A stretch of DNA of 64,000 nucleotides from Ovis canadensis (Eukaryota > Chordata > Mammalia > Artiodactyla > Bovidae): positions 14,051,001-14,115,000 of the forward strand of contig NC_091247.1 of assembly GCF_042477335.2 (NCBI RefSeq), in the 5' to 3' direction. This document shows positions 10,782-22,600 of the stretch, piece after piece. The notes beneath the pieces are model-generated. The model ran no database searches. It saw nothing but the letters and a program-made list of their open reading frames with translations, and was not told the origin of the DNA. The translations under genes were made by a program, and so were the position numbers. Each line of letters begins with the position of its first letter. Within the stretch, counting starts at the first letter, position 1.

Positions 10782-11210
10782 GTGGAAACTTGTTGTTGTT
10801 CAGTTGGTCAGTCATGTCTTTGTGACCCATGGACTGCAGCACATCAGGCTTCCCTATCCTTTGCCAACTCCGGCGCTTGCTCAAACTCATATCCGTCAAG
10901 TCGGTGATGCCATCCAGCCGTGTTATCCTCTGTTACCCCCTTCTCCTCCTGCCTTCAATCTTTCCCAGCATCAAGGTCTTTTCCAATGAGTCAGTTCTTC
11001 ACATCAGGTGGCCAAAGTATTAGAGCTTCAGCTTCAGCATCAGTCCTTCCAATGAATATTCAGGGTTGATTTCCTTTAGGATGGACTGGTTTGATCTTCT
11101 TGCTGTCCAAGGGACTCTTAAGAGTCTTCCCCAGCACCACAGTTCAAAGGCATCAATTCTTTGGCGCTCAGCCTTTTTTGCTGTCCAGCTTCCACAAGTA
11201 GGTGGAAACT
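10782..11210 (-). mobile_element. BovB/RTE LINE 3' end with 9-bp target duplications
   Basis: 5'-truncated BovB in - orientation at 10791-11201. On the + strand it reads 'ttgttgttcagttggtcagt', 'gtgacccatggactgcagca', 'gatgccatccagccg', 'catcaggtggccaaagtatt', 'ttaggatggactggtttgat', 'aagggactcttaagagtctt'. Perfect direct repeats 'gtggaaact' at 10782-10790 and 11202-11210 are the target duplication. No open reading frame of note remains. Confidence 0.9.
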
Positions 11211-11894
11211 CACTTATCTTTCAAAGTCCAGCTCACGTGTCTCCACTGCCATCCCTCAAGCAATGAGCCACCCTCTCTTCCTCCTCGTGAGAACCGGAAG
11301 GTCCTTTGTGATCATGCTTGCGTGTGGTGTCGGTGTACGCATCCACCAAGCTGTGAGTTCCTTCACGGTCAGGCGGGTGATGGCTTGACACTGGCCGCTC
11401 GGGCACCAAGCTGGGGCCCTTCAGGTACCAGTTAAAATCCCAGGACTGTTCAGAGGACCAGGGGAAGGAGCCTGAGTTCTCCCCCTGCAGATGCCCTGAG
11501 GGTTGGGTCTGTGAACACCTCCGTGTCCTGGGCACGACAGTGGCTCCTCTGACCCTGGGCAGTCTCTCCCAGTTCTGTTGTGCCCAGATCCATGTGTGGG
11601 CTCCATTTCCCATGGGCATCCCCTTCTCGTTCAGTCTCAGAGACCGAGGGTCACCGGGCTGGATCGTGTCCACCACGGCTTCTCCATCAGACATCTGGCC
11701 TGTCTCTCCAGCTCCACAGCCTCTGTAGGGGCTTGGTTAGTTCAGAGCAGATAATGCTGATGTGAATGTAGTTAGGGTGAGTACGGCCAGGCTCGGGAGG
11801 AGCCCAGACATTGGCATGGCGCTCTGTGCGTTTCTAGAACCAAGAGTATTTCCCACGAGAGAGTGACATCTGTTTGATGCTTCACAGTTTACAC

Positions 11895-12030
11895 AGTACT
11901 TTTGCTTCCATCCTCTTGTCTGATCCTCCCAGTGACCCCACAAAGGATGAGGCTGCTCACTGCCCTCTTTTCACAGCTAGGGGCACTGATGCCCAGGCCA
12001 GGTGACTTGCCTAAGGCCTCACAACTGGTG
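11895..12030 (-). repeat. MIR SINE
   Basis: On the + strand 'cctcttttcacagctagggg', 'ccaggtgacttgcctaaggc' and 'ctcacaactggtggaaggca' are the reverse complement of the MIR core and 3' part. Confidence 0.75.
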
Positions 12031-15000
12031 GAAGGCAGAGCCCAGCCCCCAACCCCTTCTCTGCCCCATAACTGCTCTGCATGGAGCCTTGACAGGCCTA
12101 CAGGCCAGAAGGGAGAGGGGTTTGGCTCCATTTTCATAGATGCAGAAACCCATGTCTCAGAGAGCTAGTCCCAGGGTTCTGCTAGTCCTGGGGTTCTGGG
12201 GCTCAGCTTGTGGAGGTCCTACCTTCTCTTTTGCCCATACACTCTACAGGGTCCAGGTTCCTCGGCTGCACCAGGGGGTGACATCTGCTCTCACTTTGGG
12301 AACAAAAGATGAAAGCTGGAAAGCATAACATGCGTGAAAGCGGTTTGCAGACCCGAGCGCTGGAATGCCGTGTTATCCTCAGACTGGCTTCTGGTTTCCT
12401 GCGAAGTGTAAAAGGATAAAGGGAGAAGGTTCCTCCTTGAATGCTGTAATCCATCAGGACAAATGAAGTCGGGACACTCAGCTCCCCTCCTGCTCCACCC
12501 TCTTTCATTTTCCTTGCATATTTGAAGACATGAGGGCTAAAAAATGGTCTCTGCTGCTCCTCTGACACCTGGAGTTTGCCCTGTGATTGGCAGACTATTA
12601 CTTTAAAAATAGCTTAAACTTTTTTTTTCATTTCTTGATAAATACCCTAAACTCCTCAGTCCCGGCACTGAGAACCAGGCTTGACTGTCTGGCATTTGAG
12701 CCCCTTTCCTTAAAGTTCAGAGATGATGCAATTCCCCCATCAGTGGCTCAGAGCTCTCCTCTCCCAGCAAGATGCATTTTAACCTAAAATCCAGCTTGCC
12801 CTGATTGATATTTTTGCCCATCTCCCACTGAGTCTGACAGATATGGGAAACATTTTCCCATATGGTATATGAATTTCTCCCGCATGAAATAAATTCGAAT
12901 TTTTTTTTTTTCTGTTCCCAGGGCAAAGGAGCTTTGCAGAGCAGGCAACACAGTCAATTACCTCCATCTCTAGTAACCAAAAGTCTTGCTTTTCCTGTAA
13001 CTAGGAAATCCACGGAGCACACAGCTTCCACATGCATGCATGCGCGCGCCCACAGACACACTGAGCACCATTGAGCTTTGGTATAAAATGGCAAAATTCC
13101 TGATGTTTTTTTGCTCATTTCTAGCAAATTGCTTCTGAGCCTTATTCAGAGAGCAGACGGAAGGGGGTCTTTGCAGCCCTGGAGTGATATAACATGCTCA
13201 CCGGGAGGCTGGTGGGGAATGTTTCCTCTGATGCGGAGGCGGTTGCTAAGAGTCCAACGAGGATGGTGGTTTCGGGCCATGGGGACATTGCCTGCCCCTC
13301 ACCATGTCCCCCCCTCGCCCTGTCCCCCCAACCCCCTCCCAGGCTGCAGAAACAAGGCAAGGAGCTGGGTGATGAAAAGAGCTGGCCACGGGTATTTCCC
13401 TTCAGAACACTCAGCATCAGAACAAGGAAAACAAGAATCCAAGCAGGGACCCTGAGAGGGTCTTTGGCTGTGTCTGTGGCTCTCTGGCTATGTGACCACA
13501 CCACGGACCAGTGATTCCAGCCCCTTGCCTGCTTCCTGGCCTGTACTGTGGACGTGGGTCATAACCAATGGATAGAGCCTGGCTTGGACTTGGCACCGGG
13601 CAGTCTTAATAAATGTTAATTGAACAAAGGACCAATCTCCATAGGCTTGAACTAGACAGAAGCCAGAGATCACTTCTGCCCACGCCGAAGGGCCCTGACA
13701 GGCCCGGCTCCTCCAGGTCTGGCGGGCGGCCGCGTGTTCGCGCCTCCTCCCTCTGTGGGGGCTCCGCTGCTGGGCCACAGCAGCTTCTGCCTCTTAAAAG
13801 CCTTTAAAAAATTCTTTATTAAATTTTCATGGCGCATAAAGTCAAGGTTCTGTTGCTTGGCCTCAGTTGTCTTGGAAACTTCGTAAAAGGCAATAATAAA
13901 ACTGAGCAGAGTGCTGCTGCACACAGGCCCCTTGTAGAAACAGCTGCCAAGTACCAGCCATTTCTTCTGCGTGATAATTTGTGGCAGCAAACCCAGCAAG
14001 ATGGACAGGGCTTGTTCATTTGGGGTCAGTTGAGGAGAAAGGGGATCCTTTTTTACTTTTTTTCTTTCCCTAATGGTTAATGTTTGCCTGGGGGTAGGGG
14101 GAGCTAAATCATGCCTCAAGGAACCTGTGAGATTTTCTGGGGGAGATGGAGAAAGGAGTTTGGAAAAGCCCCCAATGCTTGATCCACTGGGGTCAGTCTC
14201 CCAAGGGAGGGAGTGACGGGTCCCTAGAGTCTGGCCACCTCTTAGAGACTGGCGGAGCGATGGCCCTGGGGGAGAGGGTGGCCCCTCCCAGCTTTGTGGG
14301 TGCAGCGGCCACTGCACACAGCATCAGGATGGGTGGGGGTGCATAGCAAGGTCTGCCTCCTCCCATGGGGAGGCTTGGGGCAGGGCAGCTCCCTGGCAAA
14401 CGGAGGGTTCAGACTGCAGCTAAGAGGCCACCTGGGGCTGTTGACACACCCGGGGGCCCCATCCTGGTGTCACCCCTGCCCTTGACCCTGTGAGAGCAGC
14501 CGAGGTCTGCTCAGAACGCTTTCCAGCCTCTGGACCATGTGGTGGGACAAGAAAGGTACACAGCCTTGAGTGATAAATCAAGTGGAATCTCTGCCCCCTA
14601 GAAACTACACCCACTGGCATCAGAGAGGTGTCGTTTTCCACAGTGGAGGTCGGGGTGGGCGGCACTCAGGAGGGCTCTGTCCGCCCACCAGGAACCCCTA
14701 AAGTTCTCCATTTAATGAAACATTCAGACCCTGCACATGCCTCGTGCTCCACCTCTGTGCCAGCCCCTTGGTCCTAGCTCCTGTGCCTGCAGGTCATGGT
14801 TTGGCTGTGGGGTAGAGCTGCCACCCCTCTCCCTATTGGAAAAACCCAGGTTTGCCACCCGTGGTCCCCCCACCAGGTGGGGAGACCCCCCCCCCCCAGC
14901 TGCACGAGAGGTTAGCACAGCCTTGGCCCTTGGCAGCCAGCCTGGGCACACCTTCCAGGGGCCTTTTCCACTTCTGCCTCCCCCAGATGCCCTGGGCGTG

Positions 15001-16894
15001 TGGTGGTGCCTGTCAGGGCTCAGACCCAACTCTGTCTTAAATGCCGGCAGCTCCAGCTTTCTTGCTAAGTCCTGGGTTTTGTTACAAGATTCTATCCGCC
15101 GCCACAGCCTTTCCAACATGTCAGTTTCACAGACTGGGCACCGGAAGCCCACCGAGGGGAAGGGAGGGATCTGCACTCAGGCCTCCTCAATAAGGGGATC
15201 TGAAGAGCAGAAGCCAGCATCAGCCTCTGGTTCAAAGATTTTAAAGTAGATTCCATGGTAGCCAAGAGCAGCTCTGCTAATTCCGGGTTTGTTTGTTTCT
15301 TTTTGGCTTGTTCTTTGCTTGTTCTTCTGTTTTCTATATTGCGGTCGCATGTAAGGAAAAAGCTTCAAATGCCATCATCATCATCATCGCTTCCAACTTT
15401 TCACCTGAGAGGAAGCTGGGGGTCTGGGAGAAGTACCTGGCTTGAAGTCATGACCACAGCAACCTCCTCCCCCCACCCCCTGAGCCCAGCCATGGCTCCT
15501 GTGGTGCTCCAGCCACCTGGACCCTGGAAGGCATGCATCGGGCTGGCAACAGTGACCAGTCACTGGGTGGCTTCACCCCGGAGTCTGAGCAGGAGCTGGA
15601 TCGTTCTCCCTCATGCTCCAGAGAATGGTTTTGGAGGCTGGCGCTGGGTTTGTTTCTCACTTGGCTCTAGTCATCAAGCACTGGCCATTTGATCTGCTTG
15701 GACATGCAACTTCAATAGCTCCTCCCCGGGCGCTTAAGTAGATCTGCTTTGAGCCATTTCCAGGGCCAGTGGCTGTGGCATCAGTGGGTCACTGGTTCGA
15801 TCCCTGACGGTCTTGGAGAAAAATATAGCCCAGATCGGCAGGTCAGAAGTCTGTGGGCATGGCTGAAATGCCAGGCGTGAGCAGCTACTTACTTGAAGCC
15901 TCATGTCGTACCTTTAAAAGTCCTGTAACTATTGCCTTGGGCTCCATATTATATCCATACGTTAGTCAGGACGCTGACTCATATGATGCCAACTCCCAAG
16001 TCACAGCGGCTTCACCCTGAGGTTCATTCTTCCTTGTGCAAATCTCACCAGGTCAAGGATGACACTTATTTGGACAGAGTCCCAGCTTCTTCCTGCCTGG
16101 GCTCTTTCCCCTCAAGGATGGTTTCCCAGGTGCCTCTGAGAAGAAGAGAAGATAGGAGGATTGCAGGAGTGGGTTGTTCAGGGAGCACTGACCTCACTTC
16201 TACCCACATGCACTCGACCAGAACTTGGTCACCTGGCCCTAACCTAAGCGCAGGGGATACTGGGCAATGTGTTCTTCCTGTGTATCCATGTTGCAAAAAA
16301 TGAAATGGGACTCAGTGGACGCATAGTATGGTTTTTCCTCAATTCATATTTGTTTTAGTATAAAAATGCTTTTCTCTCCTTCCATCTTCAAATAAAATTG
16401 CTACTACAAGAAAACAACTGTGTTTCTCTTACAGCTGCACGAGCATCTCATCTCGCCCCCATCATGGATTTTCTGTTTGGGAAGCACAGCGTGATGGAGG
16501 GCATGTAGGTTCCTGAGACTGCAGGGGATTCTGGGACTATCTTGGATCTTCCCACCTAGAATTCCAATCCTAGAGTCTGTAGCTTGGCTGCAGTTCAGCT
16601 CCAAGCTCCTGGGGAAAACTTCCTATCCCCTGGAAAACTCAGTCCATAGCAGGTCACTGAAATTTCCCCTTGAGAGGGTTGGGAGCCAGCACTGGAGAAT
16701 AGAAGAGGAATCCAGACAGAGTGTGTGCCTTCTCAGGCACTCTGGGGTCCTCAGTTCTAGGGACAGGTGGCCCAGCAAGCCAACTCAAGCTATAGGCCTG
16801 TCGAGCTCAGGGCCAGATCACCCCATCCTCCCCAATACAGTATGTTGTCAATATGCTAACAGCCCATTGGTGGGTGAAAAAACATGGCATCACT

Positions 16895-17085
16895 CATAGA
16901 TTTAATCTGTTTCTCTCATGAATGAGGTTGAGAAGTTTTCTTCTGTGTTACAAAACCATTACTATTTCCTTTTCTACAAACTGGCTGTTCTTGCTCTTTG
17001 CCCATTTTCCTATTGGTCTTTTTCTGTTGATTTGTAGCATCACTTTGCAGATGAAAAGAGTTAGCCTTTTGTCATTTTTTTTTTC
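16895..17085 (-). repeat. L1M fragment (ORF2 end)
   Basis: 'gaatgaggttgagaagtttt', 'ggctgttcttgctctttgcc', 'cattttcctattggtctttt' and 'cttttgtcat' resemble the antisense of the L1 ORF2 C-terminal region in old L1M families. Confidence 0.5.
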
Positions 17086-17119
17086 AAAATATGTGTTCTA
17101 TATGGGCCATTTTTCAGCA

Positions 17120-17340
17120 GCCAACTGTCTCTCTGCCTCCAACACATTTTCCACAGACTGCCAGAGTGGCCTTTCCGAAATGCCAATCTGACTGTGTCAG
17201 CCTCCTTCCTAGAGATGCAAAACAGCTTCTTGCCACCTGGAGCCAGCTCAAACTCCCCACCTGGTTTGGGGGACCTGCCCATTTGAGGCCCAGCTTTCCA
17301 CAGTCCCACCAACAGGACCACCAGATGCAGCCGTAAGGGT
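17120..17340 (+). repeat. L2 LINE 3' region
   Basis: 'gactgccagagtggcctttc', 'aatctgactgtgtcagcctc', 'agctcaaactccccacctgg' and 'catttgaggcccagctttcc' follow the L2 consensus order. Confidence 0.5.
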
Positions 17341-17473
17341 CCTGAACTGCGCAAGGGGCAATGACATCTGCAGAAAGGTCTCGGGGGCGCCCCCTGGAGG
17401 TGAATAGCGGCACAGCCTGACAAGCGGCTGCCCTCTTCCGGTAAGGCCAGGAACCTTAGTTTAGGATTCCCCT

Positions 17474-17685
17474 GGGCTTCTCCAGTGGCTCAGCGGTAAA
17501 GAATCCACCTGCAAGGCACGAGATGAGGGTTCGATCCCTGGGTCAGAAAGATCCCCTGGAGAAGGAAATGGCAGCACACTCCAGTATTCTTGCCTGGAAA
17601 ATCCCATGGACAGAGGAGCCTGGCAGGCTGCAGTCCATGGGGTCACAAAGAGTCAGACACAACTGAGCCACTAAACAATACACTT
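17474..17685 (+). mobile_element. Bov-tA SINE
   Basis: Full-length Bov-tA: 'gggcttctccagtggctcag', 'gtaaagaatccacctgcaag', 'gggttcgatccctgggtcag', 'ccagtattcttgcctggaaa', 'tccatggggtcacaaagagt', 'cagacacaactgagcc'. No clear target duplication was seen. Confidence 0.9.
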
Positions 17686-17824
17686 TGGCCATTTCTCAAA
17701 GCCCATCTCTTCCACTGCTCCAGGGCTACGTACAGGATCTTCCTTCTACCCCTGACACACTTCCTCTTCTGTGATGGCCAGCTTCCTCCTTTGCAAAGTT
17801 GACCTCACTGTCACAGTTTGGCTG

Positions 17825-17857
17825 GTGGGGGTGGGGGTGGGGGGGGGGCGGGGGTGG
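17825..17857. repeat. G-rich low-complexity tract
   Basis: Nearly uninterrupted G with single T or C interruptions, giving many GGG runs in 33 bases. Compatible with G-quadruplex formation or with a decayed G homopolymer. Confidence 0.8.
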
Positions 17858-18009
17858 CCAGCACTGGTGTGTCCGTTTAGCCCACCTCACGATGCTTTCC
17901 TCTCTGGGGTAAGGCCATGAGCATTCATGTCTGGATCCCATCCCCGGTCAGCAGAGGTGCTCAGGAAATGCTTGTGTAATGAATAAATGAGGGCCTGAGT
18001 GAAGGCAGG

Positions 18010-18245
18010 CCTTTTATTTTTTTGAAATTTTTAAAACATTGAGGTATAGTTGATGTATATAAGTACATAAAATACAATATTATATAAGTTGCAGGTATAC
18101 AGTACAGTGATTCACAATTTTTCAAGGTTATACTCCATTTATCGTCATTATACGATATTGGCTATATTCCCTGTATTGTAGAATATATTCTTGTAGCTTA
18201 TTTTATACATAATAATTTATACCTCTTTCTCTCCTCCGCTGTCTT
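18010..18245 (-). repeat. L1 3'-UTR fragment
   Basis: 'cattgaggtatagttgatgt', 'gttgcaggtatacagtacag', 'tgattcacaatttttcaagg', 'attccctgtattgtagaata' and 'ttgtagcttattttatacat' are the antisense of an artiodactyl-type L1 3' end. Confidence 0.7.
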
Positions 18246-20438
18246 GCCCCTCCTCCTACTTAAAACCATTAGTTTATTTTCTGTATCTGCGAGTCTGTGA
18301 AGGTGGGGCCTCTGCCTGCCAAACCCAGTGGACATAAGGTGTGAGAGGTGAAGAGCCAGCCTCCCCTCAGCCTTCTTAGCCTAATGTAAACTTGTGCACT
18401 TACCCAACAGGCTGTCGTTTTGTATAAATATCCTTTAAACACTTTGAAAAATACAATTTTTTTAAAAGAGCAGCAAAGCGGCTCTTCCCAGGTAATTATA
18501 GTCACCCCTGCGAGTCTGCACTGAGGCCGTTTTATTTAGTAGGTCTAGGGCTCTTTCCAGATTATAAATGAAAGCCCTTTAAGGGGCAGGTTATTCTCCC
18601 CCCTCTAAATCCCCTGGGGACGGCATTGCAGGAGGACACGGTGGGCACAGACACCGCTGCCACGGGGCATGCCCAGGGGAGCAGGGGCCCAGGGACCCTT
18701 CCTGGTCTGTAGGGGCCAGTGGGATGGACACTCTAAAGCAGGTCCTTCCTCCTAAACCCCAGACCCTTCCCCTCGTCCATCTGGGCCAGCCCTCAACCCC
18801 TCCAGGGAGGACAGTTCCCCTGCACCATCCTCTGCCCCCACCCCCAGGTTCCTGCAAGACCTCCTGCTGCTCCACGCACCTCCAGGCCTCCAGCTACCAA
18901 CAGTCCTTCTCCAGGAAGGTTATTGGTCCTCCCAGCTGCACTTTCCTGCCTGGCTCCTGTGGCCCCTCTGGGTTCCCCTACCCCGCACCCCGTGAAGATC
19001 TGTAGCTCTTCCAGCTCCTCCCCTCTGACCTGGCTAAGGCCTGCTTAGCCAACCATTCCTCTCTTTCCTGCTTCTTCCTCCCAGTCATTAGCTCCTGAGC
19101 ACCTTCCCTGGGCCAGCCCCATGCCCGCCCCAGGGGAGGCAAGGAGACAAGCAAAACCAACGTGGCCCTGCCCACCTGGAGCTGATGTTTGGACAGGGGT
19201 TAACTGTGGCTTGAAAGATAAGATTTGGATAGTGGACTACGAAGTAGGGTGGAGAGGCTGGTTGGCAGGGTGTGCAGGAGTGCTGGTAGCAGCAGCTAAA
19301 GGACACAGATTCAAGAGGCTTGCAGGAGGCAGAACTGATGGCACTTCTCACGGCATCATTTAATGCCATCTCCCCTCCATCCAGGAGGGCAGGGCCTTGA
19401 CCATCCCATTGGCAGCCCTGGTAGCACCCACCAGTACAACTCAGTACGTAGTAGGTGAAGTGTTCTGGGAATGAATGAAGGAAGGAGAGCTGAGAGAGGG
19501 AACAGTAATCAAAGGAAAGGATTTAACAGGTGGAGAGCTGATGCTCTGCATTATGGGGCATGGGTGAGCTGGAGACAGCCCCGGTGTGGGACGCACCCCA
19601 GCAGCAGGGCCAGTGGGGAGACCCCAGATTGTCTGCCCAAGCTCCAGGGCAACTGGAAAACCCCACCCCCTCCCACCTTGCTCACAAAGACCTGTTTTCC
19701 CAACTTGTCATTTCCCCACACACCCACAGGCAGGAGCAAGCACCGCCCCAATAAATAAATCTGGGCCACTTTTCAGCATCGTTTAACGTCCCCGGGAAGG
19801 TTGGATCACGTGGCATCCAGCAGCAGCCCATTAGCTGACAGGCTGAAGCATATCATATTGAATTCCACGGCCCACGGAGCCCGCGAGACCCCGTGCTGCT
19901 CGGAAATCTGCGCTGATTTATTACAATGCAATCGTGCTGTTCATTTCCTATAATGAACACGTTGCCCCCCCCTCTTGCCAGGACCGCTCCCCCACACCTC
20001 CAGTGGGGGTGGGAGGGCCCTGAACTCACTCCCTGTCTACAGCTTGAAGGGAAGAGGGGATGACTGGGAAGGGAGAGGTTGTTGCGGGGAGGGGGGCAGG
20101 GGCCAGTGCTGGGGGCTGACCTTGGATGCTGCTTGCAGAGAGAGGGTCTCGAGGCATTGCACTGTCCTCCTGTCCCCCACACTTCTTACCCCCTGTCCTG
20201 TGTTTCCCTGCTCATCTCCCCCTGCCCCCGGGTCTCCTGGCCCCTGGCCACTGCTGCAGCAGCACCTATGGACAGGCCAGCCAGGGACTTGGCCGCTGAC
20301 GCCCACAGCCTGGCCAGAGCCTGCTACGTCTGTCTGCCTCTGTCCCACCTTCTGGGACCCCGCAGGGCTGGGCATCTGCCTTCAGCAGGTGCCCTGCGCA
20401 CCAGTCACAGCTCTGCTCAGACTGAACTGCGGCAAATC

Positions 20439-20900
20439 CCTTATGATCAGCCGCTCAAGGTGGCAGCTCTCTGGCCCTCTGGGCACCCCCTGCTCGACCA
20501 CGCCCTGCTCCCCCCCCCACCCTATCACCTGAGCCTCTTTACCCCCGAGTGATTGTTTTAGTCCTTAGACCACAGAGCAGCTCCAACTGCTAGTTTATTA
20601 AAGAGAACCATCTGCCCTTGAGATGGTCATTAACCTGAGGCACTGTGAGGGATGGGCCTCAGCCGCTGGTTTCCCTGGTGATGAGCCAACCTGAAGTCAG
20701 TTTCCCTATAAATGGCAGCCTCCTCCTCCCCCGAGTGGCCAAGATGGCCGCCACACCCTGCTTGCGCTCACAGTGGAGTGTTGTTTCGGAGGTGTAAGAT
20801 CCCCTATCCGATAAACCATTGATATCTCTGTGGCTGTATCCAGGCGCTTTCTTCCGTCTCAAGGCTGGGCAACGTGTAGGCTTGCAGGCCTGCAGCCCAG
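20439..20900 (+). repeat. 5' LTR of decayed ERV
   Basis: Aligns along its length with 22601-23352. Shared landmarks are 'ggcagctctct', 'gtgattgtt', 'agtccttag', 'tagtttattaaag', 'cattaacctgagg' type, the TATA-like 'tataaatggcagcc' (20707-20720), 'ctcctcccccgag', 'tctctgtggct', and 'gtaggc..gcaggcctgc' at the end. The left boundary is set by analogy to the TG start of the other LTR and may be off by a few bases. Confidence 0.7.
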
Positions 20901-20927
20901 TAATTGGTAAGTCAGCCAGGAAGGCAA

Positions 20928-21143
20928 GGGCTTCCCAGGTGGCACAGTGGTAAAGAATCTGCCTGCAATGCTGGAGACACAGGAAACAAGGGTTTGATTC
21001 CTGGCTCAGGAAGATCCCCTAGAGGAGGAACTGGCAACCCACTCCAGTACACTTGCTTGGGAAGTCCCACGGACAGAGGAGCCTGGCAGGCTACAGTCCA
21101 TGGGGTCACAAACAGTCGGACACAATTGAGTGGCTGAGCACGT
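20928..21143 (+). mobile_element. Bov-tA SINE inside ERV interior
   Basis: Full-length Bov-tA ('gggcttcccaggtggcacag', 'gtaaagaatctgcctgcaat', 'ccactccagtacacttgctt', 'tccatggggtcacaaacagt', 'cggacacaattgag'). It lies about 28 bases inside the end of the left LTR, so it is younger than the provirus. A short 'aggaag' occurs on both sides and may be its target duplication. Confidence 0.9.
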
Positions 21144-22600
21144 TCTAGGAAGCGGAGGAAACTCCCATGAGCACCGAGAGTTGTGGAAATAAGGAGAGGG
21201 AACCAACACTTGTGGAGTCATCGGGGGCGGGGGCCGTCCCCTAGCACAGGGGCCCTGTAACCCCTGACCGCCCTGAGAGCTACCTTCCCCTCCCACCATG
21301 TTGATGACATTCTGTTAACCTCAGTCTCTTTCCAGTTTAAGTGTAGTACCCCCGGGCTTCTGGCTCATCTGACCCCATGGGGATGGTTGATGAGTACAGA
21401 CAAAATGCACGGACCTAGGTTATCTATCAAATACCTGGGTGTTCTCTGGTTGGGAAAGACAAGATACCCCCACCCACCCCTAAACAACTACAGACACAGG
21501 CTTTAGGGTCACTAATTCAGAGACAGTAACTAGCTACCCAGAATGGACTTGTTGGGGCCCATGGCAACAGCAAAATAATAGAGGAGCCTGGGGCTTCTGG
21601 TCTCAGCCACAGGAGGGGGCAAAGTTATACGCAGCCTATGGTGTGTTACAACAGGTGAGAGACATTACAAAAGGCCTATTCAAGTGGTTGAGCGATGAAA
21701 AATCCACTACTGGGGATCTAGAACATTTGGGTGCACCATACGGGACAACCATGGACATCAATAGTGACCGAGGAGGCACCTTGAAGTTGAGAAATGGGCT
21801 GATAAGAATGCCACAGGCTGGCGTTTCAGCTTGTCCTGCAGCCCCACTATTGTGGAGTTAATTGAAAACATGATAGACCATGTAATCATAGAGATGGGAG
21901 CCACTCTCAGCTGTGGACCAGGAACCATCACTGAGCATTCCAGCAGTTATCATCCCAGGGCTTACGCCACCTTCACCCAGAGGTAACTAGTCACCATCCG
22001 AGCTCAGCTATTGGTCAGGACAGTCACTCACTTTTGCCCTTATGAAAGGAGCACATTATGAGATGGTTCTGGGGCTGAAACAGGTAAGTCCCTGGTGGCT
22101 AGGGTTCCCTACCCTGTGGGGAACAGGGCAGGTTTCCCCTACTGGAGAAAACATCGTATTAGCCCTGCAGTCGGTTGTTATGTGATATGACGCTGCAGGA
22201 CAGAAGCTACCGGCAGGGGTGACGTCATCTCAGGATGCGATCACTGCTTGTATTTTGCTCAGTGATCACCATCTCCCATGTATCATGCCTGTTAAACATC
22301 TTAGATTTCCAGGCTGGGTGGAGAGAGTCTGTTCATGGACTGGGCGACAACAGTGGCCTCTGCAAAAGGAGTCTGATTGCTGGCTTTACAGACAGGCTGT
22401 GGTCTTCCTCCTCTGGACTGCCATGAAAAATTGACTGGATAAGTGCCTGGCTTACTCTTGATCCTCATTAGTGCTGGTATCCGGCTTGCATTTGTGGGCT
22501 CTGGTTGCAGTGCACCTCGGCATACCTGATCTACGCGATATCTCTAAAGAGGGGCCGACCAAAAAATTGTAAGGGTTGTGCGGGGTATGTAGGGGAGAGG
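21144..22600 (+). pseudogene. Degenerate retroviral interior (pol/integrase-like remnants)
   Basis: The stretch between the LTRs has no long reading frame. A 73-codon stretch at 21643-21861 includes an SDRG tetrapeptide typical of retroviral integrase cores. Similarity appears to continue downstream only after frame changes and stops. gag, most of pol and env are absent or unrecognisable. The remnant cannot encode a functional protein. The reading as integrase is inference from short motifs. Confidence 0.4.

Larger units (their letters stand above)
11211..17473. other. Intergenic, no gene seen
   Basis: Contains a MIR near 11895-12030, a T-rich non-repeat block at 13795-14060 (see findings), an L1-like stretch near 16895-17085 and an L2-like stretch at 17120-17340. 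GC-rich parts (13100-13700, 14100-15200) give long chance reading frames on both strands, none with recognisable protein features. No RNA gene was recognised. Confidence 0.5.
17686..20438. other. Intergenic, no gene seen
   Basis: Holds an L1 3'-end fragment (18010-18245), two non-repeat AT-rich blocks (18395-18560 and 19800-19970, see findings), GC-rich unique sequence and a short L2-like tail near 19430-19485. No exon or RNA gene recognised. Confidence 0.5.

Noticed and set aside
15760-15815. B-box-like 'ggttcgatccctgac' outside a clear SINE
   Set aside because: I could not fold the flanks into a tRNA or match them with confidence to a SINE family. Too short to annotate.
22219-22434. Possible small host gene in the provirus interior
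   Set aside because: Short chance frame within decayed retroviral sequence, with no start context, splice sites or recognisable features.
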